This document shows, piece after piece, positions 33,652 to 41,503 of a stretch of 64,000 bases of DNA. The notes below the pieces were generated by a model. The model worked only from the letters and a program-made list of their open reading frames with translations, searched no databases and was not told the origin of the DNA. This DNA comes from Streptomyces sp. NBC_01224 (GTDB lineage: Bacteria > Actinomycetota > Actinomycetes > Streptomycetales > Streptomycetaceae), in NCBI RefSeq assembly GCF_036002945.1, contig NZ_CP108529.1, positions 7,993,001 through 8,057,000 on the forward strand. Reading direction: 5' to 3'. Within the stretch, counting starts at the first letter, position 1, and every line of letters begins with the position of its first letter. The translations under genes were made by a program, and so were the position numbers.

Positions 33652-34709
33652 GGACCGACGCGCGACGCCACCACGACCCGCAGGTACGCGGCTTCGCCAG
33701 TGACAACTACGCCGGCACGCACCCGGAGATCCTCGCGGCCATCGCCCTTGCCAACGGCGGTCACCAGATCGCCTACGGCGAGGACGACTACACCGAGCAT
33801 CTCCAGCGCGTCATGCACAGTCACTTCGGCCCGACCGCCGAAGCCTTTCCGGTCTTCAACGGAACCGGCGCCAACGTCGTCTCCCTCCAGGCGATGACCG
33901 ACCGCTGGGGCGCGGTGATCTGCGCCGAGTCCGCTCACATCAACGTCGACGAGGGCGGCGCCCCGGAGCGGGTGGGCGGCCTCAAGCTGCTCACCGTGCC
34001 CACGCCGAACGGCAAGCTCACGCCGGAGCTCATCGACCGGCAGGCGTACGGCTGGGACGACGAGCACCGCGCCATGCCGCAGGTCGTGTCGATCACCCAG
34101 AACACCGAACTGGGCACGGTCTACACACCCGACGAGATCCGCGCGATCTGCGATCACGCGCACGGCCACGGCATGAAGGTCCACCTGGACGGGGCCCGGA
34201 TAGCCAACGCCGCGGCTTCGCTGGACGTACCGATGCGTACGTTCACCAATACCGTCGGCGTCGACGTCCTCTCCTTCGGCGGCACGAAGAACGGGGCGAT
34301 CTTCGGCGAGGCCGTGGTCGTCCTGAACCCGGACGCCGTCCGTGCCATGAAGCACCTGCGCAAGCTGTCGATGCAGCTCGCCTCGAAGATGCGCTTCGTC
34401 TCCGTACAGCTGGAGGCACTGCTCGCCGGAGACCTCTGGCTGCGCAACGCCCGGCACGCCAACGCCATGGCCCAGCGGCTCGCGGAGGGCGTGCGTGCGG
34501 TGGACGGCGTGGAGATCCTCCACCCCGTCCAGGCCAATGCCGTCTTCGCCCGGCTGCCGCACGAGGTCAGCGAGCGGCTCCAGAAGCGCTTCCGCTTCTA
34601 CTTCTGGGACGAGGCCGCCGGTGATGTGCGCTGGATGTGCTCCTTCGACACCACGGAGGATGATGTCGACGCATTCGTCCTTGCTCTGAAGGAAGAGATG
34701 GCGAAGTAG
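33630..34709 (+). CDS. ltaE: Low-specificity L-threonine aldolase (beta-eliminating lyase family)
   Basis: A 359-residue PLP enzyme of fold type I. Key pieces are FASDNYAGTHPEILAAI, YGEDDYTEHLQ, NGTGANVVSLQA (phosphate loop), VHLDGARIANAAASL with Asp188 pairing to the pyridine nitrogen, and LSFGGTKNGA with the Schiff-base Lys220. It would cleave threonine or allo-threonine to glycine and acetaldehyde, or another beta-hydroxy amino acid. GTG 33630 lies inside the end of the SDR gene (22-bp overlap), implying translational coupling. Followed by a long inverted repeat. Confidence 0.87.
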   Translation: MADPTTVRTDARRHHDPQVRGFASDNYAGTHPEILAAIALANGGHQIAYGEDDYTEHLQRVMHSHFGPTAEAFPVFNGTGANVVSLQAMTDRWGAVICAESAHINVDEGGAPERVGGLKLLTVPTPNGKLTPELIDRQAYGWDDEHRAMPQVVSITQNTELGTVYTPDEIRAICDHAHGHGMKVHLDGARIANAAASLDVPMRTFTNTVGVDVLSFGGTKNGAIFGEAVVVLNPDAVRAMKHLRKLSMQLASKMRFVSVQLEALLAGDLWLRNARHANAMAQRLAEGVRAVDGVEILHPVQANAVFARLPHEVSERLQKRFRFYFWDEAAGDVRWMCSFDTTEDDVDAFVLALKEEMAK

Positions 34710-34719
34710 CCATAACTGA

Positions 34720-34776
34720 ATAGGTATGCGGTCGATCGGAAAAGTATTGACATCCGGTCGACCGCTTACCTATGTT
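34720..34776 (+). promoter_or_regulatory. Promoter embedded in a 20-bp inverted repeat
   Basis: Two 20-nt arms (34720-34739 and 34754-34773) match as inverted copies at 18 of 20 positions, with a 14-nt spacer. The spacer and right arm carry TTGACA (34747-34752) and, 18 bp on, TATGTT (34771-34776). Only 8 nt separate this -10 from the ATG at 34785, so transcription should start at or next to the start codon. The repeat could be an operator, or a terminator for the preceding gene, or both. Confidence 0.65.
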
Positions 34777-34784
34777 CGGCGGCC

Positions 34785-35384
34785 ATGGAGCTGATCCAGC
34801 AAGTACCGGAACTTTCCGCCTACCTCGCCGCCGATGAGGCCATCGATCACGAGCATTCGCTGGTACAGGATACGGTCGCCGGTCTCCGCAGTAATACCAC
34901 CGACGCATACACATATGCGGCCGCCGCCTACGCCTTCGTGCGTGACACCATTCCGCACTCCGCCGATTCGGGCGACATGCGGGTCGCCTGGCGCGCCTCC
35001 GACGTCCTCGCGACGCGCAACGGTATCTGCCACGCCAAGTCCCACGCTCTGGCCGCCCTCCTCCGTGCGGCGGGCATCCCGACCGCCCTCTGCTACCAGG
35101 GGCTCGGCGAGCAGAACGGGGATCCGGGCCCCGTGCACGGGCTGATCGCGGTTCGGCTGCCCGGTCGCGACCGCTGGGACCGTCAGGACCCCCGGGGCAA
35201 CAAGCCGGGCGTCGACGCCCACTTCTCGCTCGACGAGGAGCGGCTGGCATGGCCCATCCGCCCGGAGTTCAATGAAGTGGACTATCCAGTACTCTATGCG
35301 GCACCACATCCGGCGGTACTGCGCGGCCTCCGGTCCGCCGAGGACCGCCCCCAGCTGTGGCGCACTCTCCCCACTGCGCTCTGA
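34785..35384 (+). CDS. Transglutaminase-like cysteine protease-fold protein
   Basis: A 199-residue transglutaminase-core protein. The triad is visible: Cys82 in RNGICHAKSHALAALLRAAG, His118 in GPVHGLIAVRL and Asp135 in WDRQDPRGNKPG. It has no signal peptide. No ribosome site precedes ATG 34785, and the promoter position predicts a leaderless transcript. It follows the threonine aldolase gene and overlaps the start of the broken B3/4 gene. Reaction unknown: family members are amidases, proteases or crosslinkers. Confidence 0.83.
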   Translation: MELIQQVPELSAYLAADEAIDHEHSLVQDTVAGLRSNTTDAYTYAAAAYAFVRDTIPHSADSGDMRVAWRASDVLATRNGICHAKSHALAALLRAAGIPTALCYQGLGEQNGDPGPVHGLIAVRLPGRDRWDRQDPRGNKPGVDAHFSLDEERLAWPIRPEFNEVDYPVLYAAPHPAVLRGLRSAEDRPQLWRTLPTAL

Positions 35385-35967
35385 GATCCCGTCCCGAGGC
35401 GAGGCAGCCGACGGCCCTGGCTTTCGCCGTCTCCGACGACGTACGTACCCTCGCCCCCGGCTTCAGTCACCTCGCCGTCGAAGCGCGCGGCCCGGTCAAC
35501 GGCCCCAGCAACGACGACAGCTCGGCCCTGCTGGACCGAGGCGACCGCCGCCCGGCCGAGCGGCTCGACGGCCGGGCCCCGCACGAGGACCCCCACCTTG
35601 CCGCCTGGCGCGACGCCTACACCGCCTTCGGCGCCAAGCCGTCCCGTACCCGCAACTCCGCCGAAGCTCTGGCCCGGCGCGCGCTCACTGCCGCCGGGCT
35701 GCCGCGCATCAATCTCCTGGTCGACCTCTACAACGCCATCAGCGTCGCCCATTTGATTCCGGTCGGCGGCGAGGACACCGACCGCATCAACGGCACCATG
35801 CAGCTCGTACGTTCCACCGGCCAGGAAACCTTTCGCCACCGTCGCGGGCGGCGAGGAGGCCGTGGAGCATCCCGAGCCCGAAACTCGAAGCCGCAGGCGC
35901 CGAACTCTCCGAAGGGCTGGAGAGGCTGAGCCCCGGGGTGCGGATCACCGTCGGCACTGCGGAGTGA
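35357..35967 (+). pseudogene. Frameshifted B3/4 (tRNA synthetase-like) domain protein
   Basis: The first frame (to about 35833) reads ALAFAVSDDVRTLAPGFSHLAVEARG, then WRDAYTAFGAKPSRTRNSAEALARRAL and LPRINLLVDLYNAISVAHLIPVGGEDTDRI, the B3/B4 domain shared with phenylalanyl-tRNA synthetase beta. The expected continuation ATVAGGEEAVEHPEP is in a second frame from about 35835. A third frame resumes LEAAGAELSEGLERLSPGVRI and stops at 35967, with roughly 50 residues apparently deleted between. Stand-alone B3/4 proteins may edit or bind aminoacyl groups. The gene looks inactive unless sequencing errors exist. It overlaps the transglutaminase gene end. Confidence 0.6.
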
Positions 35968-35997
35968 TCTTTCGGTCGTGACCGTGAGCCGGCCGCG

Positions 35998-36720
35998 TCA
36001 GCTCTTCTCGCGCACCTCGGCGGGCGTCGGAGCGGTACCGCCGAGGTGCGAGGGCACCCACCAGGTGTCGCTCGCGTCCTTCGGGCGCACGGGATAGGCG
36101 CGCTGAGCCGCTTCGAGGAGCTCTTGGGCCCGCTCCCGCAGCCGCCGGGTGATCGCGCCCGCGTACTGGTCGGTGGGTGCCTCCACCGGCTCGCCGACCC
36201 GGATCGTCACCGGAATGTGGTTGCGCTTGAAATTGCGCGGCCGGCCCTTGGTCCACAATCGCTGCGTCCCCCACAGCGCCATCGGGATCAGCGGCACGCC
36301 GGCCTCCTGGGCCAGCCGGGCGGCGCCGGACTTGAAGCTCTTCAGCGTGAACGACTCCGAGATCGTGGCCTCGGGGAACACGCCGACGATCTCGCCGGAA
36401 CGCAGCGAGGCAAGGGCGTGCGCATATGCGTCCTCGCCCTGCTTGCGGTCGACGGGGATGTGCTTCATGCCGCGCATCAACGGGCCCGAGACCGTGTGCC
36501 GGAAGACCGATTCCTTCGCCATGAAGCGGACGAGACGCTTCTGCGGCAGCGCCGCGAGCCCGGTGAAGATGAAGTCCAGATAGCTGATGTGGTTGCTGAC
36601 CAGTACCGCGCCACCGGTCTTCGGGATGTGCTCGGAACCCTGAGTGTCGATCTTCAGGTCAAGCGCCTTGAAAAACGTGCGAGCGGCGCCGATGACCGGC
36701 CGATAGACGAGTTCTGCCAT
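35998..36720 (-). CDS. 1-acyl-sn-glycerol-3-phosphate acyltransferase (PlsC family)
   Basis: A 240-residue lysophosphatidate acyltransferase-like protein. The acyltransferase motif NHISYLDF (NHxxxxD) lies near residue 42, and VGVFPEATISESFTLKSFKSGAARLA is the glycerophosphate-binding FPEGT-type motif (here FPEAT). VPLIPMALWG is motif IV. It acylates a lysophospholipid at the inner membrane face. ATG 36720 is chosen since the family begins AELVYRPVIGAARTFFK; the frame is open 93 bp further upstream. Confidence 0.85.
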   Translation of the reverse strand: MAELVYRPVIGAARTFFKALDLKIDTQGSEHIPKTGGAVLVSNHISYLDFIFTGLAALPQKRLVRFMAKESVFRHTVSGPLMRGMKHIPVDRKQGEDAYAHALASLRSGEIVGVFPEATISESFTLKSFKSGAARLAQEAGVPLIPMALWGTQRLWTKGRPRNFKRNHIPVTIRVGEPVEAPTDQYAGAITRRLRERAQELLEAAQRAYPVRPKDASDTWWVPSHLGGTAPTPAEVREKS

Positions 36721-36938
36721 CTGGAGAAGACCCTTCTTCAGCGCCTGAGGAGGGTTCTCCCGGCGGAAGTTACGCAGCCGTAGGTTTGCGGCATTGCGCC
36801 GATCGTGCCCCATGCGCGACGCGGTGGCCAGTCTCCGAGGGCGTGGGCCGCGAGATTCTCGTCACGTGGGACCGCCGGGAATGTCTTGGTACCCGGTGGC
36901 GCTGACCCCTTGCGAAGAGCTCTGACAGGAGGCCGAAG

Positions 36939-37265
36939 GTGGATGGGCAGACACGGGCGGGAACGCTGGACGCGGCCCAACTCGGCGCGGAATTGGGGGA
37001 GCGGGCAACCCTTGTGCAGTTCTCCAGTGCGTTCTGTCAGCCCTGCCGGGCCACCCGCCGCACCCTCGTCGAGGTGGCGCGAATGGTGGACGGCGTCGTC
37101 CATGTCGAGATCGACGCCGAGGCGCATCTCACTCTCGTGCGCGAGCTGGAGATCAGCCGGACACCGACCGTGCTGATCCTCGACGCCACCGGCCGGATCG
37201 TCCGCCGGGCCGTCGGGCAGCCGCGCACCGTCGACGTCGTCGCTGCACTGGGACGGGCGATGTGA
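36939..37265 (+). CDS. Thioredoxin-like protein
   Basis: A 108-residue thioredoxin-fold protein. The redox motif is CQPC (Cys33, Cys36) in VQFSSAFCQPCRATRRTL. The cis-Pro loop reads ISRTPTVLILDATG. There is no signal peptide, so it acts in the cytoplasm. CQPC differs from the classical WCGPC and indicates a divergent thioredoxin. GTG 36939 has AGGAGG 6 nt upstream. It is divergent from the acyltransferase gene and precedes the leader-peptide/flavin reductase unit. Confidence 0.82.
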   Translation: MDGQTRAGTLDAAQLGAELGERATLVQFSSAFCQPCRATRRTLVEVARMVDGVVHVEIDAEAHLTLVRELEISRTPTVLILDATGRIVRRAVGQPRTVDVVAALGRAM

Positions 37266-37301
37266 CGGACCGTGATGCATCTCCCACATTGCGGAACGCT
37301 C

Positions 37302-37331
37302 TTGACTGCCCCCACCACGCATCGTCAGTCT
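37302..37331 (+). promoter_or_regulatory. Promoter of the leader peptide transcript
   Basis: TTGACT (37302-37307) with CAGTCT (37326-37331) 18 bp further. The predicted start point falls at about 37338, the A of the leader peptide ATG, so the leader is probably translated from a leaderless mRNA. Confidence 0.45.
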
Positions 37332-37337
37332 GACGCT

Positions 37338-37418
37338 ATGCCGCCAGAACTCCTTCTCTACGGGCGGGTCCATGTGGATCTCGCCCGAAACGCGAGTGCG
37401 CGCTGTCCGGGTGCCTGA
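37338..37418 (+). CDS. Short leader peptide of the HVDL/CP type
   Basis: A 26-codon gene encoding MPPELLLYGRVHVDLARNAS then ARCPGA. The pattern R-x-HVDL-x-R-x-x-S-A-x-C-P is that of the small leader peptides found in streptomycetes and relatives before sulfur and cysteine genes, believed to act as cysteine-sensing attenuators. No ribosome site precedes it. It ends 43 nt before the flavin reductase start. I see no strong attenuator hairpin in that gap, so control may be translational. Confidence 0.7.
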   Translation: MPPELLLYGRVHVDLARNASARCPGA

Positions 37419-37461
37419 GCAACCACGGCCCCGTACGCCTCCTCCGCAGAAGGACACCTCC

Positions 37462-37968
37462 ATGACGGCTTCGCCCGAGCTCGGCACCTCCCGCACGGCA
37501 TCCCCCGAACTCCTCCGCTCGGTCTTCCGGCAGCACGCCGCCGGTGTGGCAGTGATCACCGCCGCAGGTGACCGGCCGGTCGGCTTCACCGCGACCTCTC
37601 TCAACTCCGTCGCCGCCGAGCCGCCGCTGATCTCCTTCGGTGTGGGAACCTCGTCCTCCAGTTGGCCGGTCGTGGCCGAGGCCGAACACATCGGCGTCCA
37701 CATACTCGGTGAGCACCAGCAGGAGCTGGCCGCCACCTTTGCCCGCAGCGGCGCCGACCGGTTCGGCCCGTCCACCTATTGGCGCAGTGGGCCCGAAGGT
37801 GTGCCGGTGCTCGACGGTGTGCTGGCGTGGCTGGTCTGCCGCGTGGTGGCCCGGGTTCCGGCGGGGGACCACCGGATCGTGATCGCGGAGGCCGTGGTCG
37901 GCGACCCGGCCGGAGGCGGTCGCCCGCTTCTGTATCACCAGGGCCGTTTCACCGCTCTGCGGGACTGA
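37462..37968 (+). CDS. Flavin reductase family protein
   Basis: A 168-residue FMN-binding split-barrel reductase (HpaC-like). LRSVFRQHAAGVAVITAAGDRPVGFTATSLNSVAAEPPLISFGVGTSSSSWPVV is the family core; FAGPST-like FGPSTYW and LLYHQGRF close the barrel. It supplies reduced FMN or FAD to a two-component monooxygenase. ATG 37462 has AAGGA about 8 nt upstream. The preceding cysteine-type leader peptide suggests a role in sulfonate or organosulfur use, but no partner oxygenase is nearby. Confidence 0.83.
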   Translation: MTASPELGTSRTASPELLRSVFRQHAAGVAVITAAGDRPVGFTATSLNSVAAEPPLISFGVGTSSSSWPVVAEAEHIGVHILGEHQQELAATFARSGADRFGPSTYWRSGPEGVPVLDGVLAWLVCRVVARVPAGDHRIVIAEAVVGDPAGGGRPLLYHQGRFTALRD

Positions 37969-38017
37969 GAACTCCCAAGCGGCACAAGGGCGCCGCACGT
38001 TGGCCAGATCACAGTTC

Positions 38018-38027
38018 CAAGCGCTTG
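38018..38027. promoter_or_regulatory. Palindrome CAAGCGCTTG upstream of etfBA
   Basis: A perfect 10-bp palindrome in TTCCAAGCGCTTGCTC, about 145 bp before the etfB start. AAGCGCTTG cores are familiar before acyl-CoA dehydrogenase-type genes in streptomycetes, where TetR regulators act; that link is recollection, not proof. Confidence 0.4.
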
Positions 38028-38169
38028 CTCATGGGTAAAACGCTGGGTGTACTGGCTAGTAATATTTCCTTCGGAGCGTCGGTCGCCCCGACCGGAAACC
38101 GCCCCATCGGGCGCCTATGCTGCGTGCAACAAGGCAGCCCAGAAATGACGATGCAGTAGGAGAGCCGGC

Positions 38170-38955
38170 GTGAGCTTGAGGATCGTTGTCTGTGTGAAGT
38201 ACGTGCCCGACGCCACCGGCGACCGGCACTTCGCCGATGACCTGACGCTGGACCGTGAGGATGTCGACGGTCTGCTGTCGGAGCTCGACGAGTACGCGGT
38301 GGAGCAGGCGCTGCAGATCGCGGACGGTGCGGACGGTGCGGAGATCACTGTGCTGACGGTGGGTCCGGAGGATGCCAAGGATGCGTTGCGCAAGGCGCTG
38401 TCGATGGGTGCGGACAAGGCTGTTCACGTCGAGGACGACGATCTGCACGGCAGTGATGTGATGGGCACGTCGCTGGTGCTGGCGAAGGCGATCGAGAAGA
38501 CGGGTTACGACCTGGTGATCTGTGGCATGGCGTCGACGGACGGCACGATGGGTGTGCTGCCGGCGGTGCTGGCGGAGCGTCTGGGTGTCCCGCAGGTGAC
38601 GCTGTTGTCGGAGGTGTCGGTCGAGGGTGGCACGGTGACGGGCCGCCGGGACGGCGACACGGCCTCGGAGCGGCTGGAGGCGTCGTTGCCGGCGGTGGTG
38701 TCGGTGACGGACCAGTCGGGTGAGGCGCGTTACCCGTCGTTCAAGGGGATCATGGCGGCGAAGAAGAAGCCGGTTCAGTCGCTGGACCTGGAGGACCTGG
38801 AGATCGAGGCGGGCGAGGTCGGTCTGGCGGGTGCCTGGACCGTGGTGGATTCCGTGGCGCAGCGTCCGGCCCGTACGGCGGGCACGATCGTCAAGGACGA
38901 GGGTGAGGGCGGCAGGCAGCTGGCCGAGTTCCTGGCCGGCCAGAAGTTCATCTGA
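38170..38955 (+). CDS. etfB: Electron transfer flavoprotein, beta subunit
   Basis: A 261-residue EtfB. It begins LRIVVCVKYVPDATGD, contains the AMP-binding region VICGMASTDGTMGVLPAVLAERLG and the recognition-loop stretch LPAVVSVTDQSGEARYPSFKGIMAAKKKPVQ. With EtfA it carries electrons from acyl-CoA dehydrogenases to ETF-quinone oxidoreductase. GTG 38170 is used. The gene for the alpha subunit follows 54 nt later. Confidence 0.93.
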   Translation: MSLRIVVCVKYVPDATGDRHFADDLTLDREDVDGLLSELDEYAVEQALQIADGADGAEITVLTVGPEDAKDALRKALSMGADKAVHVEDDDLHGSDVMGTSLVLAKAIEKTGYDLVICGMASTDGTMGVLPAVLAERLGVPQVTLLSEVSVEGGTVTGRRDGDTASERLEASLPAVVSVTDQSGEARYPSFKGIMAAKKKPVQSLDLEDLEIEAGEVGLAGAWTVVDSVAQRPARTAGTIVKDEGEGGRQLAEFLAGQKFI

Positions 38956-39009
38956 CCCCCCTGTTTGTCCCCCGTAGTTTCTTCGCTACTCGCAGGAGAT
39001 TGAAGTCCC

Positions 39010-39972
39010 ATGGCTGAAGTTCTCGTTTATGTCGATCACGTGGACGGTGCCGTCCGCAAGCCGACCCTGGAGCTTTTGACGCTGGCGCGTCGTGTCGGTG
39101 AGCCGGTCGCGGTGGCGCTCGGCAAGGGTGCCGCCGGTACCGCGGGGGTGCTGGCGGAGCACGGTGCGGTGAGGGTTCTGACCGCTGATGCGCCGGAGTT
39201 CGCCGACTATCTGGTCGTGCCGAAGGTCGACGCGCTGCAGGCCGCCCATGCCGCCCTGTCTCCGGTGGCGGTGCTGGTCCCGTCCTCCGCGGAGGGCAAG
39301 GAGATCGCGGCCCGTCTCGCGGTCCGGATCGGGTCGGGCGTCATCACCGACGCCGTCGACCTGGAGGCCGGTGAGCAGGGTCCTGTCGCCACGCAGTCCG
39401 CGTTCGCCGCGTCGTTCACCACCAAGTCCCGTGTCTCCAGGGGGACCCCGGTCATCACGGTCAAGCCGAACTCGGCTCCGGTCGAGGCCGCTCCGGCGGC
39501 GGGCGCGGTCGAGACCCTGGCGGTGTCGTTCTCCGCGCAGGCCACCGGCACGAAGGTGCTGTCCCGCACGCCGCGCGAGTCGACGGGCCGTCCGGAGCTG
39601 ACCGAGGCCGCGATCGTCGTCTCCGGCGGCCGTGGCGTCAACGGTGCGGAGAACTTCGCGGTCATCGAGGCGCTGGCCGACTCGCTCGGCGCGGCCGTCG
39701 GCGCCTCGCGTGCCGCGGTCGACGCCGGCTGGTACCCGCACTCCAGCCAGGTCGGCCAGACCGGCAAGTCCGTCTCCCCGCAGCTGTACATCGCCTCCGG
39801 CATCTCCGGCGCGATCCAGCACCGCGCCGGCATGCAGACGTCCAAGACGATCGTCGCGATCAACAAGGACGCCGAGGCCCCCATCTTCGACCTCGTCGAC
39901 TACGGCGTCGTCGGCGACCTCTTCCAGGTCGTCCCCCAGCTCACCGACGAGGTCAAGTCCCGCAAGGGCTGA
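39010..39972 (+). CDS. etfA: Electron transfer flavoprotein, alpha subunit
   Basis: A 320-residue EtfA. The N-terminal domain starts AEVLVYVDHVDGAVRKPTLELLT. The FAD domain has IVVSGGRGVNGAENF and the signature SPQLYIASGISGAIQHRAGMQ followed by INKDAEAPIFDLVDYGVVGDLFQVVPQL. It holds the FAD of the heterodimer. Second gene of the etfBA operon, ended by a strong hairpin. Confidence 0.93.
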   Translation: MAEVLVYVDHVDGAVRKPTLELLTLARRVGEPVAVALGKGAAGTAGVLAEHGAVRVLTADAPEFADYLVVPKVDALQAAHAALSPVAVLVPSSAEGKEIAARLAVRIGSGVITDAVDLEAGEQGPVATQSAFAASFTTKSRVSRGTPVITVKPNSAPVEAAPAAGAVETLAVSFSAQATGTKVLSRTPRESTGRPELTEAAIVVSGGRGVNGAENFAVIEALADSLGAAVGASRAAVDAGWYPHSSQVGQTGKSVSPQLYIASGISGAIQHRAGMQTSKTIVAINKDAEAPIFDLVDYGVVGDLFQVVPQLTDEVKSRKG

Positions 39973-40009
39973 CCCGCCGCCCAGCCGCACCCCCCTTCTT
40001 TTCCGACGG

Positions 40010-40049
40010 TCCGGGGCCGCGTGGTGTGAACTCACCGCGCGGCCCCGGA
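40010..40049 (+). terminator. Terminator of etfBA
   Basis: 12-bp outer stem (40010-40021 with 40038-40049) plus a 4-bp inner stem (40023-40026 with 40033-40036), 38 nt after the etfA stop codon. Confidence 0.75.
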
Positions 40050-40153
40050 GCGTTTCCGATCACCATTGACGCAGATCCGGCGGCCTTATAACTTCACTAT
40101 ACGGATTGTTGATTCCGGGAAGCGGAAACAGCGTGACTGTGGAGGGTGTGGAA

Positions 40154-41452
40154 ATGGGTCAGCAGGAGAAGGTGGCGACGAGCCTCGCCGGTGCGGTCAG
40201 CGAGGAGATCAGCGCCTCCCTCACCGCGGTCGACGCCGAGCTCGCCCGCCGCTACCCGGGCGACCCGGGGACGCGCCAGCCGGTCCACACGGTCTACGTC
40301 CCCGGCGACACGTTCACCTCCGGCACCATCCGCTCCTGGGGCGACCAGGCGCTGAAGGCCCTGGACGAGCATGCCCCCGACGCGGCCTCGTTCGCCGCCG
40401 TCCTCGGCATTCCTGACGAGCTCGCCGTACCCGTCCACGACCGGGTGCGCGCCAAGCTGGAGCGCGAGCCCGTCGAAGACCTGCGCATCGACTTCGAGGA
40501 CGGCTACGGCCCCCGCCCCGATGCCGAGGAGGACGAGGCCGCCGCCCGCGCCGCCCGGCTGGTCTCGGAGGCGTACGGGAACGGCACGGCGGCCCCGTAC
40601 ATGGGCATCCGGATGAAGTGCATGGAGGCAGCCGTACGCGACCGCGGTATCCGCACCACGGACATCTTCCTCACCGGTCTGATGCAGGCGGGCGGCCTCC
40701 CCGACGGGCTTGTCCTCACCCTCCCCAAGGTGACGTACCCCGAGCAGGTCACCGCCTTCGTCCGGCTCCTCGATGCGTTCGAGCAGGCGCACGGGCTGCC
40801 GACGGGCCGCCTCGGCTTCGAGATCCAGATCGAGACCAGCCAGTCCATCCTCGCCGCCGACGGCACCGCCGCCGTGGCTCGCATGATCGACGCCGCGCAG
40901 GGCCGCGCCACCGGTCTGCACTACGGCACTTTCGACTACAGCGCCTGCGTCGGCGTCAGCCCCGCCTACCAGGCCGGCGACCACCCGGCCGCCGACCACG
41001 CCAAGGCCGTCATGCAGGTCGCCGCCGCAGGCACCGGCGTACGGGTCTGCGACGGCTCCACCAACGTCCTCCCGGTCGGCCCCACCCACCAGGTCCACGA
41101 GGCCTGGCGGCTCCACTACGGCCTCACCCGCCGTGCCCTGGCCCGCGCCTACTACCAGGGCTGGGACATGCATCCGGGCCACCTGCCGACCCGTTACGCA
41201 GCCGTCTACACCTTCTACCGCGAGGGCCTGGAGCAGGCCGCCGCCCGCCTCGCCGCGTATGTGGCCAGGGCCGGCGGCGACGTCATGGACGAACCCGCCA
41301 CCGCCAAGGCGCTCAGCGGGTACCTCCTGCGCGGCATCGACTGCGGCGCCCTGGACACCGCCGAGGTCGCCCGGCTGACCGGGCTGACGCGCGCCGACCT
41401 GGACGCATTCGCCTCGCCGCGGCGGGGCGGGCTCACGGTGACCGCGCCGTAA
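40154..41452 (+). CDS. DUF6986 family aldolase-like protein (HpcH/CitE-type barrel)
   Basis: A 432-residue protein I recognise as the DUF6986 family, related to HpcH/HpaI aldolases and CitE lyases. Indicators are VEDLRIDFEDGYGPR (residues 108-122) with acidic metal-ligand candidates, GLVLTLPKVTYPEQV, LGFEIQIETSQSIL with the barrel glutamate, and GLHYGTFDYSACVGVSP. It should be a metal-dependent C-C lyase on a 2-oxo acid; substrate unknown. ATG 40154 follows GGAGGGTG. Upstream are TTGACG/TATAAC promoter-like elements (40066-40092) and a TTCCG-N5-CGGAA repeat (40113-40127). Confidence 0.75.
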   Translation: MGQQEKVATSLAGAVSEEISASLTAVDAELARRYPGDPGTRQPVHTVYVPGDTFTSGTIRSWGDQALKALDEHAPDAASFAAVLGIPDELAVPVHDRVRAKLEREPVEDLRIDFEDGYGPRPDAEEDEAAARAARLVSEAYGNGTAAPYMGIRMKCMEAAVRDRGIRTTDIFLTGLMQAGGLPDGLVLTLPKVTYPEQVTAFVRLLDAFEQAHGLPTGRLGFEIQIETSQSILAADGTAAVARMIDAAQGRATGLHYGTFDYSACVGVSPAYQAGDHPAADHAKAVMQVAAAGTGVRVCDGSTNVLPVGPTHQVHEAWRLHYGLTRRALARAYYQGWDMHPGHLPTRYAAVYTFYREGLEQAAARLAAYVARAGGDVMDEPATAKALSGYLLRGIDCGALDTAEVARLTGLTRADLDAFASPRRGGLTVTAP

Positions 41453-41503
41453 CGGGTGCTCGCGCCGGCCGCCGTCTCCCGGTGACCGTGGCGGTGCGGC
41501 GGC

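Noticed and set aside
40066..40127. Possible allantoin-type operator before the DUF6986 gene
   Set aside because: Only a short TTCCG/CGGAA repeat is present, too weak to assign to a known regulator, so it is mentioned only in the gene entry.
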